Positions 63,664 through 64,000 of a DNA stretch of 64,000 bases are shown one piece after another. The DNA lies in NCBI GenBank assembly GCA_947166405.1, contig CAMVEA010000001.1:1-64000 (forward strand), given 5' to 3'. The stretch comes from an uncultured Candidatus Saccharibacteria bacterium (GTDB taxonomy: Bacteria > Patescibacteriota > Saccharimonadia > Saccharimonadales > Saccharimonadaceae). Each line of letters starts with the position of its first letter. Within the stretch, counting starts at the first letter, position 1. The notes below the pieces were generated by a model. It made no database searches. It was not told the DNA's origin and saw only the letters and a list, made by a program, of their open reading frames with translations. Made by a program: the position numbers and the translations under genes.

Positions 63664-64000
63664 CTAGAAAAACCAACTATGGCTTGCCTTAATTCCAGAC
63701 AGCCTATCCCACTCAGCTTTCACAACATCGTTGATTACTCGAGCCGCTTCGTGTATCTGTGCCTCGTCATTGGTCTCGCCGAGAGTTAGCCTAAGCGACC
63801 CTGCAATCTGCGAGTCCGACAGTCCAATAGCCGCCAACACATGCGACCTCACGCCCTTAGACGCCGCGCACGCCGCCCCAGTCGCCACATACACCCCCCG
63901 CTCTTCAAGAAGGAACACCAAACGTTCCGCATCTATACCATTATAGCACAAAACCACGAAATTGTCAAGACAGTGCTTACGGTTAATCAACTCGTACCCT
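63664..64000 (-). CDS. Cysteine desulfurase, C-terminal part (gene continues past window)
   Basis: At least 111 codons, open to the window edge. The catalytic loop VYVATGAACAASKGVRSHVLAAIGLSD and the C-terminal SLRLTLGETNDEAQIHEAARVI match IscS/NifS proteins. It is a second desulfurase, distinct from the one at 37 kb. It lies immediately upstream of mnmA on the same strand, so it probably supplies sulfur for tRNA 2-thiolation. The PLP domain is outside the window. Confidence 0.88.
   Translation of the reverse strand, partial: GYELINRKHCLDNFVVLCYNGIDAERLVFLLEERGVYVATGAACAASKGVRSHVLAAIGLSDSQIAGSLRLTLGETNDEAQIHEAARVINDVVKAEWDRLSGIKASHSWFF

Overview
ORGANISM. The window looks like a chromosome segment of a Candidatus Saccharibacteria (TM7, Patescibacteria/CPR) bacterium. 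This is inferred from the gene set, not from a marker search. Pointers are a UvrC lacking the usual C-terminal region, an alanyl-tRNA synthetase lacking the C-Ala domain, a lone glycolysis/pentose-phosphate operon with divergent active-site motifs, many large single-pass or secreted surface proteins, a soluble histidine kinase/response regulator pair next to an FtsA/PilM-like ATPase, and a RuvX-MltG fusion. TGA is a stop codon here (ATGA overlaps at 52574-52577 and 57486-57489), so the recoded CPR lineages (SR1, Gracilibacteria) are not indicated.

LAYOUT. 1-8.4 kb holds surface proteins: a partial giant vWA/Cna-B adhesin, an unknown protein and a FISUMP-domain secreted protein. 8.5-11.1 kb holds a two-gene membrane-anchored beta-helix pair and an AlkD-like repair protein. 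11.2-19.4 kb is an accessory region: a type III restriction-modification system with a structured leader, an AT-rich DUF4417 cassette behind an attenuator-like leader, an HNH nuclease, and an ImmA/XRE regulator pair. 19.7-25.8 kb holds a CDF transporter, a membrane-anchored solute-binding protein with secG, uvrC and an anchored unknown. 25.9-31.2 kb holds enolase and the operon gap-rpiB-rpe-pfkB-LOG. 31.3-37 kb holds rpsL-rpsG, tig, an FAD oxidase and a DUF2130 protein. 37.1-39.4 kb holds a cysteine desulfurase/IscU pair, a flavodoxin and tRNA-Leu(UAG). 39.5-49.8 kb mixes surface proteins with rsmD, recG, trmD and tsaC, plus a candidate small RNA. 49.9-64 kb holds obg, wall hydrolases, the kinase/regulator pair, rluB, ftsA/pilM, alaS, mnmA and the 3' part of an iscS gene.

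MAIN FINDINGS. (1) A family of roughly 115-130 bp nested palindromes is inserted in frame in conserved translation genes: twice in obg, twice in mnmA, and as a larger 196 bp form in trmD. Three copies are clearly homologous, show compensatory changes on both sides of their stems, and are read in two different frames (obg versus mnmA). A 131 bp palindrome of the same layout lies between recG and rsmD. This resembles the Rickettsia palindromic elements in behaviour, but I know of no description from Saccharibacteria. (2) Thirteen protein genes have a -10 box (usually TGnTATAAT) exactly 6-7 nt before the ATG and no Shine-Dalgarno sequence, which implies widespread leaderless transcription. (3) The type III RM leader has three copies of a 12-nt complementary segment that can form mutually exclusive stems, one of them covering the mod start codon. 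(4) A TTGACA-17-TATTAT promoter and a terminator bracket an ORF-free, roughly 150 nt candidate sRNA next to trmD.
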